Assembly: GCF_030124325.1 (NCBI RefSeq)
Contig: NZ_JASKLR010000005.1
Span: 1 to 64,000, forward strand
Direction: 5' to 3'
Length of the DNA: 64,000 nucleotides
Source of the DNA: Sinorhizobium sp. 8-89
GTDB taxonomy: Bacteria; Pseudomonadota; Alphaproteobacteria; Rhizobiales; Rhizobiaceae
Of this stretch, positions 33,755-43,106 are shown piece after piece. The notes beneath the pieces are model-generated. The model saw only the letters and a list, made by a program, of their open reading frames with translations, was not told where the DNA came from and made no database searches. The number at the start of each line of letters is the position of its first letter. Positions within the stretch are counted from its first letter, which is position 1. The position numbers and the translations under genes were made by a program.

Positions 33755-35437
33755 ATGCCGGACGCGGATGCGACGATGTCAGCTTCATATCCCCCTGAGA
33801 GCTGCTTTCTCACCAATACCGACGAACTCGTCTCTTTCTACGACGAGGGCTTCCATCTCGTCGGCTGCTCGGCAGCACACCGGAGAACGTACGGCGTCGA
33901 CTCGCTCGTCGAGACAACTCTCTGGCACATCTATCCCGAACTGTTGGCGCCCGGCCCGAAGTCCGCCATCGAATTTGTCATCGGGAACGGACTGCCGCGA
34001 ACGGTCGAGATCGCCGATATGGCGACGGGAAATCGCCGCATCCTCATCATCTTTCGCAGTGCCAATGGTATCGGGATCGTCGAAGCGGAAAGCAGTTCCG
34101 CCTACCGCGAGACATCCAGCCAAAGCGAGAGCGATCGGGCGCTTCTGCTGCATCAGGCAACCCATGATGCTTTGACCGGATTGCCGAACCGCCGGCAATT
34201 CAGTGATCATTTGCGCGGCGCATTGCCCGTGCCGAACGGTGCGCGGTTAGCGCTCATGCAAATCGATCTCGATGATTTCAAGCCGATCAACGACACATTG
34301 GGCCACAGCGCTGGCGACGACGTTCTCAAGATGGCAGCGGAACGGATCAGGAGCGTGCTGAGGGATCGGGAATTCGCGTACCGGCTGGCCGGCGACGAAT
34401 TCGCGGTCATCCAATGGAGGGCCGACCAGCCCAAGGAGGCCGAGCGCCTGGCGGAGGCGCTGGTCAACACGTTCAAGACACCATTCACGGTCGAAGGCAT
34501 CAATGTCTTCGTCGGCGCAAGCGTCGGAGTTGCCGTTGCGCCGGCAGACGGCAACGAAGTCGAGCAACTGATGAAGGCTGCCGACATCGCGCTCTATGCG
34601 GCAAAGACGGACGGCCGTGGGCGAGCAAGGACGTTCACCCGCTCCATGCTCGTTGTGCTCGAACAACGGGAAATGCTACGCCGAGGCCTCCGCTCGGCCC
34701 TGCAGGAGGGTCAGTTTTTCGTTGAATACCAGCCTCTCGTGAAGACATCGTCTTCGGTCGTTGGCTTCGAAGCGCTTTTGCGATGGCGCCACCCCCTGGT
34801 CGGCATCATTCCGCCGAATGTCTTCATTCCGATGGCTGAGGCTGATGGTCTCATGAGCGAGATCGGCCAATGGCTGCTGGAGCGCGCGTGCCGGGCGGCG
34901 ATAACCTGGCCGCCTCACTTCACACTCGCCGTCAATCTGTCTCCCGCCGAATTCTTGCACGAAGGTCTCACGGATCGCGTGGCTCAAACGCTCGATCTCG
35001 TCGGAATTCGCGCCGACCGTCTTGAACTCGAAATTACCGAGTCGGTGCTGCTGGAGCGAACGATCAACAACCTCGATACGCTCAATACCTTGAATGTGCT
35101 CGGCGTGCGGATTTCGCTCGACGATTTTGGTACCTACTATTCCTCGCTCAGCTATCTCAAGAATTTCCCCTTCGACACCATCAAGATCGATCAGTACTTC
35201 ATCAAGGACCTCGAGGCAGACGAGAAGAGCCAGACAATCGTGCGCTCCATCATCGCATTGGCGCATGGCCTAGGCATGAATGTTACCGCCGAAGGGGTGG
35301 AAACCGGTGGTCAGGCGGCCTGGCTCCAGAAAGAGGGATGCGACCGCCTGCAGGGATATTTCCTGGGCTTCCCCATGCCTGCCGAAGCAATTGGCGCATT
35401 TCTCCGCAAGTCGCCTGCGGGCCTTTTACGAACGTGA
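33755..35437 (+). CDS. GGDEF-EAL protein with N-terminal PAS-like domain
   Basis: Predicted c-di-GMP synthase and/or phosphodiesterase, cytosolic, 560 residues. Residues 1-120 are PAS-like (FYDEGFHLVGCSAAHRRTYG). The GGDEF domain starts at DALTGLPNRRQF and has AGDEF in place of GGDEF (YRLAGDEFAVI), a variant often still active. The EAL domain has FEALLRW, NLSP, ELEITES, DDFG, KIDQYF and TAEGVET. Loop 6 reads DDFGTYYSSL where most active enzymes have DDFGTGYSSL, which may weaken dimer-dependent activation. It is followed after 65 bases by the partner-switch operon. Confidence 0.93.
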   Translation: MPDADATMSASYPPESCFLTNTDELVSFYDEGFHLVGCSAAHRRTYGVDSLVETTLWHIYPELLAPGPKSAIEFVIGNGLPRTVEIADMATGNRRILIIFRSANGIGIVEAESSSAYRETSSQSESDRALLLHQATHDALTGLPNRRQFSDHLRGALPVPNGARLALMQIDLDDFKPINDTLGHSAGDDVLKMAAERIRSVLRDREFAYRLAGDEFAVIQWRADQPKEAERLAEALVNTFKTPFTVEGINVFVGASVGVAVAPADGNEVEQLMKAADIALYAAKTDGRGRARTFTRSMLVVLEQREMLRRGLRSALQEGQFFVEYQPLVKTSSSVVGFEALLRWRHPLVGIIPPNVFIPMAEADGLMSEIGQWLLERACRAAITWPPHFTLAVNLSPAEFLHEGLTDRVAQTLDLVGIRADRLELEITESVLLERTINNLDTLNTLNVLGVRISLDDFGTYYSSLSYLKNFPFDTIKIDQYFIKDLEADEKSQTIVRSIIALAHGLGMNVTAEGVETGGQAAWLQKEGCDRLQGYFLGFPMPAEAIGAFLRKSPAGLLRT

Positions 35438-35502
35438 GCGAAGGAGCGTTGAAATCGTCTGGACAAGCTTGAACCAGGTTTGCGCTCGGAGGAGGAAGCA
35501 GC

Positions 35503-36021
35503 ATGAACGGACTTGAGAACGAGGCCGCGGACGGCCATTTCGAACCCCTGCTCCAAGTCGAGATGGCGATGGGAACGTTTCTTTCGGATTGGCACAACTG
35601 CGACCAGCTGTCGACTTTCATGGCGCGAATGATCAGCCACAATCGAACGGATCCTATTCGGCATTCGAATTTCTTTTCATTCGCCCTCAATGAACTCCTG
35701 GAGGTGTCATTCCGTGGCGGTTCTCTCGACGGGCGGATTGGCTGCGCCGTCTATCGACACGGTCCCATGGAACGGGTGAAGCTCACCTTTCCCTGCCCGC
35801 CGGGCCAGAGACAGTTCTATCGAGAAGCGGTCTCGAAGACCCGAAGAGGAAATGCCTACGCGCGCTATATCGATGCCATTTCGACCGATCTCGCTCCGAG
35901 CAGGGAGGCCGTCCTGCTCGATCTGGCGATCAATTTCGATGCCCGGCTTCGGCTGGAGGAAAGCGATCCTCCGCAAATAACGATTGTCATCGACCTGCCT
36001 CTGGAAGGAATCGTGAGTTGA
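35503..36021 (+). CDS. SiaB/slr1658-like HATPase protein without visible G box
   Basis: A 172-residue protein resembling serine-kinase anti-sigma-like ATPases. SFALNELLEVSFRGG matches the N box (NExxE), and the last strand ITIVIDLPLEG fits the domain end. Where the related protein at 39555 has the glycine-rich lid (GSGLGL), this one has SREAVLLDLAINFDARL. ATP binding is therefore doubtful, and it may be a pseudokinase or scaffold. A strong GGAGG precedes the start. Its stop overlaps the next start (TTGA), so it is the first gene of a coupled operon. Confidence 0.7.
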   Translation: MNGLENEAADGHFEPLLQVEMAMGTFLSDWHNCDQLSTFMARMISHNRTDPIRHSNFFSFALNELLEVSFRGGSLDGRIGCAVYRHGPMERVKLTFPCPPGQRQFYREAVSKTRRGNAYARYIDAISTDLAPSREAVLLDLAINFDARLRLEESDPPQITIVIDLPLEGIVS

Positions 36022-37193
36022 GTACGACAGCCCTTTCGCCCTTCAACGTGGAATTCGACCCGAACAGCCAGGAGTTTTCTCTTTCGGGAGTGATCCGGCC
36101 GCGCTCGGTCGATGAAATCGCGGCGAGCATTTCAACGCTCAAGGGCGCAATCGATCAGGTGCGAGGCGTCCTCTACATCAACGTAAAACGCCTGGTTCAG
36201 ATGAACAACACGGCCTTTCACGCTTTCGCACGTGTCGTTCTCGATGCCTGTCGTGAAAGATCGGATCTCCGCTTCGTGGTGGTAACGTCGAGCGTCGTGG
36301 GCTGGACCGAACGCATGTTCGGGCACCTGAACAAGATCGAACCGCAGGTCACTGTCGAGGTCTATGATTCCAAGTTCTATCCCGGCCAGAGCTTCGTGGA
36401 GAACGCGAGTTTCATTCCGATACTGCGGACGCAGACGAAAATGACCTGGCGCCACGAGCGCGCCATTCTCCCTCGTCACGGCATCCGCCCCGGAATGGTG
36501 ATGGCGGACATCTGCTGCGGCATCGGCGATTTCGCCATGCTTGTGCGCAAGGAGTTCCAGCCAGCACGAATCGTCGCCCTGGACCATTCGAAGGCAAGCC
36601 TTGCCTATGCGCGCGACGTGGCGGCAGGGTTCGGCATCACCGATATCGAATACACTTACGGCGATGCTTCGGAGATGTTGCTCGAGGACAACCAATTCGA
36701 CTTCGTGACCTGCCGTCATTCGCTGCAGATCTTCAACCAGCCGGACGTGCTCTTGAAAGAGCTTTACCGGATCTGCAAGCCCGGCGGGCGAGTGTACATG
36801 ACCAATGAAAAGAACTCGCACTGCCTCGGCGAGCCGCGATCACAGAGCATCCAGTGGACCTACGAGGAGGTCGCCAAGCTGTTCGGCCATTTCGAGATGG
36901 ACGTCGAGCTCGGGCCTAAGAGCCGGCGTTATCTCGCCGAAGCTGGCTTCGACGACATCGTCGTCGAATCGTTCATGGTCACCAACCTCGATGGAGATCC
37001 GCAGGACTTCGCCGACATCATCGCTGCCTGGGAGAACGTCTATGCTGGCGAAATGGCCGTGAAGCGCGGTGATCCTCCCGAGTTCATTGAACGTTTCCGT
37101 CAGGGGTTCCGGGACCACATTTTCGCTGCGCTCCACCCGAAGGGTTACGCCGGCTGGCCGATCTGGGCCGCGTCAGGACGCAAACCGCTATGA
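36018..37193 (+). CDS. STAS-like domain fused to a SAM methyltransferase
   Basis: A 391-residue protein. Residues about 10-118 form a STAS-like domain related to the free one at 40128 (GVLYINVKRLVQMNNTAFHA, then DLRFVVVTSS). The phospho-serine position of SpoIIAA (second Ser of SSG) is occupied by Thr65. Residues about 140-390 are a class I methyltransferase with motif I DICCGIGDF (164-172), acidic LDHSKASLAYAR, and FDFVTCRHSLQIF and LYRICKPGGRVYM. The start is TTG inside the previous stop, and the end overlaps the phosphatase ATG. The substrate is unknown; control by phosphorylation is inferred from the neighbours. Confidence 0.82.
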   Translation: MSTTALSPFNVEFDPNSQEFSLSGVIRPRSVDEIAASISTLKGAIDQVRGVLYINVKRLVQMNNTAFHAFARVVLDACRERSDLRFVVVTSSVVGWTERMFGHLNKIEPQVTVEVYDSKFYPGQSFVENASFIPILRTQTKMTWRHERAILPRHGIRPGMVMADICCGIGDFAMLVRKEFQPARIVALDHSKASLAYARDVAAGFGITDIEYTYGDASEMLLEDNQFDFVTCRHSLQIFNQPDVLLKELYRICKPGGRVYMTNEKNSHCLGEPRSQSIQWTYEEVAKLFGHFEMDVELGPKSRRYLAEAGFDDIVVESFMVTNLDGDPQDFADIIAAWENVYAGEMAVKRGDPPEFIERFRQGFRDHIFAALHPKGYAGWPIWAASGRKPL

Positions 37194-39550
37194 GCGCCCC
37201 CGGCGAGCAGACCAACCGTTTAGGCTTGCGCTCCTTCCGCGCCAAATTCGTTCTCATCGTCGGAGGCGCGGTGCTTTTTGATCTGCTCGTCACCGGCGGT
37301 CTGGCGCTATGGAATGTTCAGAGACTCTCCCGCGATGCCGCAGCGGAGGTCGGCCGTGGTCTGGAGAAAGCGAGCCAGGACTATATCCGTTCCTATGCTG
37401 AAACGACGGCGGCTCGCGTCAATCTGCTCATTGATCAGGTCCACTCCGACGTCGGCACGCTCGCGGGTGTTCTCCAGGAGCAGATCGATCGGCCCGTAAG
37501 GAAATCCCAGATCGGCGAAGCGATGGCGCGCGGAGCGCCGGGGGCCGTTACCGTTGCATACGACCAGAAGGGAGGGTGGGCTCAGAACCTGCCCGGCCCT
37601 TTGTCAGTCGTCAGCGTCTGGGGTTATCTCCTTGACGCGAACCACGTGCCGCTTCCTGAGGTGCAGACGGACATAGAGAACAGCGCGGTGCTCGATCTGG
37701 TCGCGCCGAGCCTTCTCGCAAACGGTCAGTCAAAGCTACAGATGTACTATATCGGCCCTAAGGAGCGGCCGATCTTCAGGACAGCGCCCTACACGGATCA
37801 GGCCCAAACCTTCGACAAGCTCTATCCCGGACACAACAAGGCGGAATTCTGGTCGTTCTTCTTTCCCGGACTCTACGACTCGTGGGAGCAGTGGGCGAGC
37901 GATCGCAGGAAGCGTCCGGTGGGCGACGACATTACCCAGACAGCGCCATACACGGATGCTATCACCGGCAAGCTCATCGTCAGCTTCTTTCAGCCGCTGT
38001 GGTCTCGGGACCGCAGGCGCGTAGCTGGCGCCGCCGGAGCGGATATTACGCTCGACCAGTTGGCGCAGATCGTCGAGAACGTCAAGGTCGCCGACAACGG
38101 CTTCGGCTTCCTGGCTATGTCGGATGGCAACGTCGTCGCCATCAATCCGGTCGGAGAAAAAGTCATCGGACTTCGGGCGTCGAGCGCGGCCGGCAGCGAA
38201 GGTGTGACGGGCCTCGATCGCTCGTTGCGCAAAAGCGTGCAGCAGGAAATTGCGAAGTTGCCCCTGGGCCAGGACGGACTGCTCAAGCATATCCTACTAG
38301 TCGAGAACGGCGAGAGGGTACCCTACCTCGTTGTATTGAAGCAGCTCCAGCCGACAAACCTTTGGCTTTCTGGCCCTGTTCGTCGTGAAACCATGATGCT
38401 TGGCATTGTCGTGCCGGAGCGCGAAATCTACGCGTCGCTGTTTGCTGCTCAGGCTGGAATTTCAGAGGCGACGAACAGGATCGTGATCTATCAGGTCCTG
38501 GCGCTCCTCGTGTCCCTGTGTTTCGTTACTGCCGCCGTGTTCGCCATTTCAAAGCGGATCACCGGCGGCATCAGTGCACTTGCCGATGCCGCCAAACGCA
38601 TTCAGGCCAAAGACTATTCCGTCAGGGTCAATATCCCGACCCGCGACGAAGTCGGCGAGGCCGGCGCGGCCTTCAATCGAATGGCGGAGCAGATCAGCTT
38701 CCACACAGAGAACCTTGAACAGCTCGTCGAGGATCGCACGAAAGAGATCGAAGAGGCGAACCTGCAGATCTCAGCGCTAAACCAGAAGTTGCGCAGTGAA
38801 AATCTGCGTCTCGGCGCCGAACTGGCAGTCGCTCGGCGCATCCAGATGATGGTCCTGCCCAAAGCCGGCGAGCTTGAGGAAATCGCCGATCTGGAAATCG
38901 CAGCCTACATGCGGCCTGCGGACGAGGTGGGCGGCGATTACTACGATGTCTTGAAGAACGGAAAGCGGCTGAAGATCGGGATCGGCGACGTAACCGGGCA
39001 CGGTCTCGAGAGTGGCGTGCTGATGCTGATGGTTCAATCCGTCGCGCGGGCTCTGCAGGAAGTCGGGGAGATGGACCCATCGCAATTTCTCAACCGCGTA
39101 AACCGCGCCATCTACAAGAATCTCGTCCGAACCAGCACCGACAAGCATCTGTCGCTGGCATTCCTCGATTACGACGGCGCGCGCCTGACGCTCTCTGGCC
39201 AGCATGAAGAACTGATCGTCGTGAGAAACCTAAAAGACGTGGAGAGGATAGACACACTCGACCTCGGGCTGCCGATCGGATTGGAGCCGGACATATCGCC
39301 CTTCGTGGCAACGCGCGACATCTCCTTTGGGCATGGGGACATGATCATTCTCCATACCGACGGCGTAACGGAGGCGGAGAATCGGAGCGGCGAACTCTTT
39401 GGCATCGAAAGGCTCTGTGAGAGCGCGCGTCGTCGCTACGGCCGAAGCGCCGAGGATGTCAAATCAGGAATCATCGAGGATCTGATGGCACATATCGGCA
39501 CGCAGAAGATTCATGACGATATTACACTGGTAGTGATGAGGCACAGGTAA
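37190..39550 (+). CDS. Membrane PP2C (SpoIIE-type) phosphatase with Cache and HAMP domains
   Basis: A 786-residue sensor phosphatase. It has one membrane helix at about 23-43, a large periplasmic Cache-like region to about 420 (ITGKLIVSFFQPLW, GFLAMSDGNVVAINPVG), a second helix at about 425-450, and HAMP at about 450-505. A coiled-coil linker and a PP2C domain from about 545 follow. Metal-binding aspartates are in EVGGDYYDV, GIGDVTGHGLESG, LHTDGVTEAENR and HDDITLVV. It would dephosphorylate the STAS partners in response to an external signal. Start overlaps the previous gene by four bases. SiaA of Pseudomonas has a similar layout. Confidence 0.93.
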   Translation: MSAPGEQTNRLGLRSFRAKFVLIVGGAVLFDLLVTGGLALWNVQRLSRDAAAEVGRGLEKASQDYIRSYAETTAARVNLLIDQVHSDVGTLAGVLQEQIDRPVRKSQIGEAMARGAPGAVTVAYDQKGGWAQNLPGPLSVVSVWGYLLDANHVPLPEVQTDIENSAVLDLVAPSLLANGQSKLQMYYIGPKERPIFRTAPYTDQAQTFDKLYPGHNKAEFWSFFFPGLYDSWEQWASDRRKRPVGDDITQTAPYTDAITGKLIVSFFQPLWSRDRRRVAGAAGADITLDQLAQIVENVKVADNGFGFLAMSDGNVVAINPVGEKVIGLRASSAAGSEGVTGLDRSLRKSVQQEIAKLPLGQDGLLKHILLVENGERVPYLVVLKQLQPTNLWLSGPVRRETMMLGIVVPEREIYASLFAAQAGISEATNRIVIYQVLALLVSLCFVTAAVFAISKRITGGISALADAAKRIQAKDYSVRVNIPTRDEVGEAGAAFNRMAEQISFHTENLEQLVEDRTKEIEEANLQISALNQKLRSENLRLGAELAVARRIQMMVLPKAGELEEIADLEIAAYMRPADEVGGDYYDVLKNGKRLKIGIGDVTGHGLESGVLMLMVQSVARALQEVGEMDPSQFLNRVNRAIYKNLVRTSTDKHLSLAFLDYDGARLTLSGQHEELIVVRNLKDVERIDTLDLGLPIGLEPDISPFVATRDISFGHGDMIILHTDGVTEAENRSGELFGIERLCESARRRYGRSAEDVKSGIIEDLMAHIGTQKIHDDITLVVMRHR

Positions 39551-39554
39551 GCGG

Positions 39555-40112
39555 ATGACGACCTTATACGGACTGGAGGACCTCGCGATCGGAACGGGCG
39601 AAGATGTGACGAGACTTCGTCTCTTTGAAGGTCCGCTCGATCTCAGCTGGAAACACTGCGCAATCACTTCGGACTTCGTCGCCGAGTTCGCTGCGTTGCG
39701 CTATAAAACCACCCGCAATCTCTATAAGGAGGTGCGGCACAATGTCGGCTATCTGACGAACGAGCTTATTGAAAACGCAATGAAGTTCCGTGCTTCCGGC
39801 GAAATCATCGTAGAAGCGTCGATCGCCGCCAGCGCCTTTCGGGCAAAGGTCTCCAATTTCATCGACAAGGATACGGCTGAGCAATTCCAGCACTTGCTTT
39901 CGGAAATAACCACAGGCGATCCAAGCGACCTCCTCATAGAACGGATCGAAGCGAATGCGACGGGCTCGGGCTCAGGCTCCGGACTTGGCCTTCTGACCCT
40001 CATGAGCGATTATGGTGCCCACTTTGCTTGGGTCTTTGGACCCGGTGGACAGAACAGCGACATCCCGCTGGAAACCTATGCCGCGATTACGGTCCCCGAG
40101 CTCTCGAACTAA
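39555..40112 (+). CDS. slr1658-like HATPase (putative switch kinase)
   Basis: A 185-residue GHKL ATPase-like protein. The N box is YLTNELIENAMKF and the G box is GSGSGSGLGLLTLMSDYG, so ATP binding looks intact, unlike the protein at 35503. It would phosphorylate the STAS-like partner(s), as SpoIIAB does with SpoIIAA. It lies four bases after the phosphatase and 15 before the free STAS-like gene. Confidence 0.8.
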   Translation: MTTLYGLEDLAIGTGEDVTRLRLFEGPLDLSWKHCAITSDFVAEFAALRYKTTRNLYKEVRHNVGYLTNELIENAMKFRASGEIIVEASIAASAFRAKVSNFIDKDTAEQFQHLLSEITTGDPSDLLIERIEANATGSGSGSGLGLLTLMSDYGAHFAWVFGPGGQNSDIPLETYAAITVPELSN

Positions 40113-40466
<354 letters not shown>

Positions 40467-40554
40467 AGACGAGCCGTGCGACGCGTGGCTGCCGCCCATT
40501 CTGCCGCGGCGCCAATCTTGCGCACTGCAATTGTGCGCGGGCAACTCTCTTGCA

Positions 40555-41703
40555 TTAGCCTTGGACGGCCTTGAGCCAATCGCCAATCGTAGAGCCGATA
40601 TTCCTCTCGGAAGGCGTAGCAGGTACCATGGGCCGTTCTGCGGCCGCAGCCCTGCGGATTTCGCGGGGGCTCGCTCCGAATTCGTGACTGAACGCGCGGG
40701 TGAAATTGGCGGCTACTTCGAAACCGGCCGCTTCCGCAATTTCCCCTATGGGCCGATTGTTCGTCGGATCGCTGAGATCGGCATAGGCCTGCAGCAGCCG
40801 ACGCCGGCGGATGTAGTTTAGCACGCCGCCGCTCGGCTCGAAGAGCTGATAGAGGCGGGTACGAGAGATGCCCAGCTCACGACATATCCTTTCGGGCGTC
40901 ATGTCGGCAGAGTGCAGGTTGACATGGATGTATCGGTGTGCCCGCTCCATCACTCCCATTTTCGGCTGGGGCCCGGCTGGGTCCGGCCTCACCGCCGCTA
41001 CGCAAGCGACGACCATGTCGCGTATCGTGCGAACGACGCGAGGCACCTCCTCGACTGTGATGTTGCCGAGGTTTGCCTCCATGCCGTTGATATAGTTCAC
41101 GAGCAAGTCGGCCAGACTGCCGGACAAGACCGAATTGTTCGCAATCTCGAGCGTGCTCGCGTCATCGGCTAGCAATTCAAACGGCATGAACAGAAGTACG
41201 GTTGCAGCCTCCGTCGTCCGGCCACGATAGGGATAGCCGAGTGACCTGAAAAAGATCTCTCCCGGCCCGGCTTCCATGACGCGGCGGTCGACTTCGGTCC
41301 ATGCCCGGCCGCTGCGAAATAGCCCGACGTTCCAATGATCGATCGGACTGGAGCGCAGCATCGCCAGCGAACGTGTGTAGCTAAATCCCGGCGTACGCTG
41401 TTGAACGACCAGCAAGTCGCCGAGATGCCACCCGATCTGTTCAGCCGCAAAGCCGTCCGCCTCGGACACTCCGTCCGGCAGATGGACATCCACCAGGGGC
41501 GCCATATGCGCGCGCCAGGATTGGAACTGTTCGACCGGCGGCAGATCGTTTGTCGAGAAGCGCGAGGGCACGAGCACAGGTGACTTTCCGCCTTGATGAT
41601 CCTTCGGCACAGCTGGCTCGCGGGGCCAACGCCGCCGCTCCATGTGGGCAGGCCAAGCCGGGACTTCGGCGGGGTCATCTCCTGATCCGGAGTCTTTCGT
41701 CAT
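40555..41703 (-). CDS. cuxR: AraC-family regulator, CuxR-like
   Basis: A 382-residue transcription factor. The N-terminal part has cupin-like strands, and HTH_18 is at about 270-365 (DMTPERICRELGISRTRLYQ and IGEIAEAAGFEVAANFTRAF). In S. meliloti CuxR binds c-di-GMP through an N-terminal RxxxR motif and activates the divergent uxs1 cluster. Here ERRRWPRE (Arg24/Arg28) is a candidate RxxxR. The identification rests on the domain pattern and the same divergent neighbour set. The start at 41703 has a GGAGAG ribosome site. Confidence 0.8.
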   Translation of the reverse strand: MTKDSGSGDDPAEVPAWPAHMERRRWPREPAVPKDHQGGKSPVLVPSRFSTNDLPPVEQFQSWRAHMAPLVDVHLPDGVSEADGFAAEQIGWHLGDLLVVQQRTPGFSYTRSLAMLRSSPIDHWNVGLFRSGRAWTEVDRRVMEAGPGEIFFRSLGYPYRGRTTEAATVLLFMPFELLADDASTLEIANNSVLSGSLADLLVNYINGMEANLGNITVEEVPRVVRTIRDMVVACVAAVRPDPAGPQPKMGVMERAHRYIHVNLHSADMTPERICRELGISRTRLYQLFEPSGGVLNYIRRRRLLQAYADLSDPTNNRPIGEIAEAAGFEVAANFTRAFSHEFGASPREIRRAAAAERPMVPATPSERNIGSTIGDWLKAVQG

Positions 41704-42059
41704 ACAACTCTCTCCAGCGAAATGGATCGTCCGCAAGGGCGCAGACGATCGATTGCCTGGCGGCGGGCCGTGTCCGGTCTTGACACAACTCAGCCTGCGG
41801 TGGAGCGAAATCGGTCCGCTACACCCTGCAGTTCCAGTTTATAACCCGTTTTGAGTAGAAATGCACGGCGGGATAACTATCGGGATTGGGTGATAATGAC
41901 AATCTCCGCGGGATGATTGTATCACTTCCCTACAATTGCTTCCAAACATTGCTGATGAACATTGAAGGTATTTTCGAGCGATAGAGTTTCGATCACCTAA
42001 TTATTGCTCCCTGCGGGGAACAATCCTTGTTGAAAAGCTAATATTATGGGGATTATTCC
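41704..42059. promoter_or_regulatory. Divergent cuxR-uxs1 control region
   Basis: A 356-base region, AT-rich in its right half. It should hold the promoters of cuxR and the polysaccharide operon and the regulator binding site. A direct repeat AACATTG at 41945-41951 and 41958-41964 (13-base period) is a possible but unproven site. The long gap before uxs1 is consistent with regulated expression. Confidence 0.5.
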
Positions 42060-43106
42060 GTGAATTATTTCAGAAATGACTTCAGAAATACTTTGTACGG
42101 CGCAAAGGATGACAGTGGTCCATCGCCAAGCCGGAAAGTCCAAAAGCGAATACTCGTTACCGGCGGCGCCGGCTTCCTGGGATCCCATCTCTGCGAACTG
42201 CTTCTCGGCGCCGGTCATGAGGTCATCTGCATCGACAACTTCTCGACGGGCTTGAGACGCAATATTGCTCAGCTGAAGCGTTTCGATACCTTCCGCGTCA
42301 TCACCCATGACATTGTGGAACCGATCGACCTCGACGTCGACGAAATTTACAATCTGGCCTGCCCGGCATCTCCGCCGCACTATCAGGCCGATCCGATCCA
42401 AACGACGAAGACCTGCGTGATCGGGTCGCTCAATCTCCTGGATTTGGCGGCGCGCCGCCGAGCGCGGATCTTTCAGGCGTCGACATCGGAAGTCTACGGC
42501 GACCCACACGTTCATCCGCAGGTGGAAAGCTACTGGGGCAACGTCAATCCCTTTGGTCCGCGCTCCTGCTACGACGAAGGCAAGCGCTGCGCCGAAACTC
42601 TGTTCTTCGACTTCCACAAGGTTCGCGGGGTCGAGATCAAGATCGTTCGCATTTTCAATACTTACGGCCCTCGGATGCGTCCGGACGACGGTCGCGTCGT
42701 GTCGAACTTCATTGTCCAGGCGCTCAAGGGTGAGGACATCACCATATATGGCGACGGCTCGCAGACCCGTTCCTTCTGTTTCGTCGATGACCTGATCGAC
42801 GGCTTCATCCGCCTGATGGCTTCGCCGTCGTCGCTCACTGGTCCGGTCAATCTCGGCAACCCCGGAGAGTTCACGATCGGCGAACTCGCTGAACAAGTGA
42901 TACAATTGACCGGCTCGCGGTCGAAGATCGTCCGCCACCCTCTCCCCGTCGATGATCCGCGTCAGCGGCGCCCGGATATTTCTCTCGCAACCGAGCAGCT
43001 CGGCTGGCGCCCGACTGTCAATTTGTCGGAAGGCCTCGCGCAAACCATTCGCTACTTCGACGAGCTTCTCTCGCAGTCGAAGCGGAAAGTCATGGAGCCG
43101 GTCTGA
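42060..43106 (+). CDS. uxs1: UDP-glucuronate decarboxylase (UDP-xylose synthase)
   Basis: Converts UDP-glucuronate to UDP-xylose with bound NAD. Extended SDR fold: [20 protein letters not shown] at the N-terminus, the UXS signature [19 protein letters not shown], and the catalytic tyrosine and lysine in [11 protein letters not shown]. The 348-residue length is normal. The start is GTG at 42060. It is the first gene of an operon with stop/start overlaps (uxe ATG, GT2 GTG). Gene order matches the S. meliloti cux cluster. Confidence 0.93.
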   Translation: MNYFRNDFRNTLYGAKDDSGPSPSRKVQKRILVTGGAGFLGSHLCELLLGAGHEVICIDNFSTGLRRNIAQLKRFDTFRVITHDIVEPIDLDVDEIYNLACPASPPHYQADPIQTTKTCVIGSLNLLDLAARRRARIFQASTSEVYGDPHVHPQVESYWGNVNPFGPRSCYDEGKRCAETLFFDFHKVRGVEIKIVRIFNTYGPRMRPDDGRVVSNFIVQALKGEDITIYGDGSQTRSFCFVDDLIDGFIRLMASPSSLTGPVNLGNPGEFTIGELAEQVIQLTGSRSKIVRHPLPVDDPRQRRPDISLATEQLGWRPTVNLSEGLAQTIRYFDELLSQSKRKVMEPV

